Shown piece by piece: positions 63,759 to 64,000 of a stretch of DNA of 64,000 bases (positions are counted from its first letter, which is position 1; each line of letters begins with the position of its first letter). The notes under the pieces are model-generated. The model did not search any database. It saw nothing but the letters and a program-made list of their open reading frames with translations, and was not told where the DNA came from. Source of the DNA: Sporosarcina globispora (lineage in GTDB: Bacteria > Bacillota > Bacilli > Bacillales > Cytobacillaceae); contig NZ_LGUF01000007.1 in assembly GCF_001274725.1 (NCBI RefSeq), forward strand, positions 3,830,090-3,894,089. The letters are read 5' to 3'. Position numbers and translations under genes: made by a program.

Positions 63759-63885
63759 CGGTCAGGTTTTAGTGTTTATCGGTCAGATATTAATTATATC
63801 GGCAAGAATCTCATTTTTTCGGTCAGATTTATAAAATATCGGTCACTTTCCAAATATATCGGTCAGTTCGCTTCACACCGGCTTT
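63759..63885. repeat. Array of CGGTCA-type direct repeats with 20-21 bp period
   Basis: CGGTCA or a close variant starts at 63759, 63780, 63800 (CGGCAA), 63820, 63840 and 63860, with a weaker CGGCTT at 63879. Steps are 21, 20, 20, 20, 20 and 19 bases. The words are preceded by TAT or TTT and separated by AT-rich spacers that are not conserved. It lies in the 309-base gap upstream of the lysozyme-like gene. Spacing of about two helical turns places every copy on the same DNA face. Confidence 0.85.
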
Positions 63886-63914
63886 CAACTATAATGATCA
63901 AAATGAATTATAAT

Positions 63915-63939
63915 AGCGGAGTCACCCATGCCTCCGCTG
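63915..63939 (-). terminator. Probable terminator of the gene entering from the right edge
   Basis: AGCGGAG and CTCCGCT pair around an 11-base loop, just past the stop at 63941. The tail is AT-rich (ATTATAATT) but not a solid T run. Confidence 0.6.
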
Positions 63940-63940
63940 A

Positions 63941-64000
63941 TTAGTCTTTCCTTTTTACTACAGCTCCTGCCGTTTCCTCCAGTGGCTTAATGACTGCGGA
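63941..64000 (-). CDS. Unidentified protein, C-terminal end only
   Basis: The last 19 codons of a minus-strand gene read SAVIKPLEETAGAVVKRKD and stop at 63941. The gene extends past the right edge. There is too little sequence to name a family. A hairpin follows the stop. Confidence 0.45.
   Translation of the reverse strand, partial: SAVIKPLEETAGAVVKRKD

Noticed and set aside
63759..63885. CRISPR array
   Set aside because: The repeated word is only 6-8 bases with 12-14-base non-unique AT spacers and there are no cas genes; it is a phased short-motif array.

Overview
The window looks like a low-GC Gram-positive chromosome from the family Bacillaceae (a Cytobacillus/Mesobacillus/Bacillus-like soil or sediment spore-former). 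The evidence is strong purine-rich ribosome binding sites with GTG/TTG starts, a GerA-type germination gene, a bacterial nitric oxide synthase, LtaS, an S-box (SAM-I) riboswitch, Zur boxes of the Bacillus type, and proteins that read like Bacillus homologues. No rRNA, tRNA or CRISPR array was recognised.

Layout. 0-9 kb: housekeeping and metal genes: the 5' tip of sbcC, sbcD, an NhaC-family transporter behind a SAM-I riboswitch (probable methionine transporter), a cold shock protein, a small holin-like protein, a DnaD-like small protein, an SDR oxidoreductase, and a divergent zinc-starvation locus (COG0523 GTPase plus zinc-free ribosomal protein L33 on one side; a permease plus a His-rich partner on the other) with three Zur-box-like sites between them. 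9-14 kb: a complete IS1182-family element sitting in a terminator hairpin that is duplicated on both sides, followed by a broken chemotaxis receptor, a VanW lipoprotein and a deletion scar that joins a PAS regulator fragment to a sodium/solute symporter fragment. 14-26 kb: ordinary genes (DHA2 efflux pump and TetR regulator, GerA-type germination protein, YerD-like glutamate synthase-family protein, NOS, PP2C-like phosphatase, oligo-1,6-glucosidase and its LacI-type regulator).

25.7-31.5 kb is a decay zone: remnants of a nitrite-reduction/sirohaem locus (nirB, a SUMT-HemD fusion split in two, one intact hemD), an IS-end scar, a broken HNH-nuclease gene with the tail of its upstream partner, and a broken XerS-like tyrosine recombinase. 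32-44.8 kb is an amino-sugar utilisation cluster: a secreted glycosyl-hydrolase-like protein, a three-part sugar ABC importer, a ROK kinase fused to an RpiR-type regulator, a DUF4127 protein, NanE epimerase, an FAD-dependent oxidoreductase and an esterase-like protein. Its nagB and nagA copies are broken. An IS6-family remnant marks its far edge, followed by an LtaS-type lipoteichoic acid synthase.

48-62.8 kb is a complete anthranilate / 3-hydroxyanthranilate meta-cleavage operon set. An HpaB-type monooxygenase, a flavin reductase and a stand-alone FAD synthetase make 3-hydroxyanthranilate. 3-Hydroxyanthranilate dioxygenase, ACMS decarboxylase, semialdehyde dehydrogenase, a RidA-type deaminase, two hydratase/decarboxylase paralogues, aldolase and acylating acetaldehyde dehydrogenase take it to pyruvate and acetyl-CoA. 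A TRAP transporter and a 4-oxalocrotonate tautomerase lie downstream, and two Crp/Fnr-type regulators lie upstream. The gene order closely resembles the anthranilate cluster described in Geobacillus thermodenitrificans. The window ends with a lysozyme-like protein, a striking 20-bp-periodic repeat array, and the 3' end of an unidentified gene.

The strongest candidates for something under-described are the DUF4127/NanE/ROK-RpiR/FAD-oxidoreductase amino-sugar cluster, the periodic CGGTCA array, and the IS element whose ends replace the terminators it inserts into.
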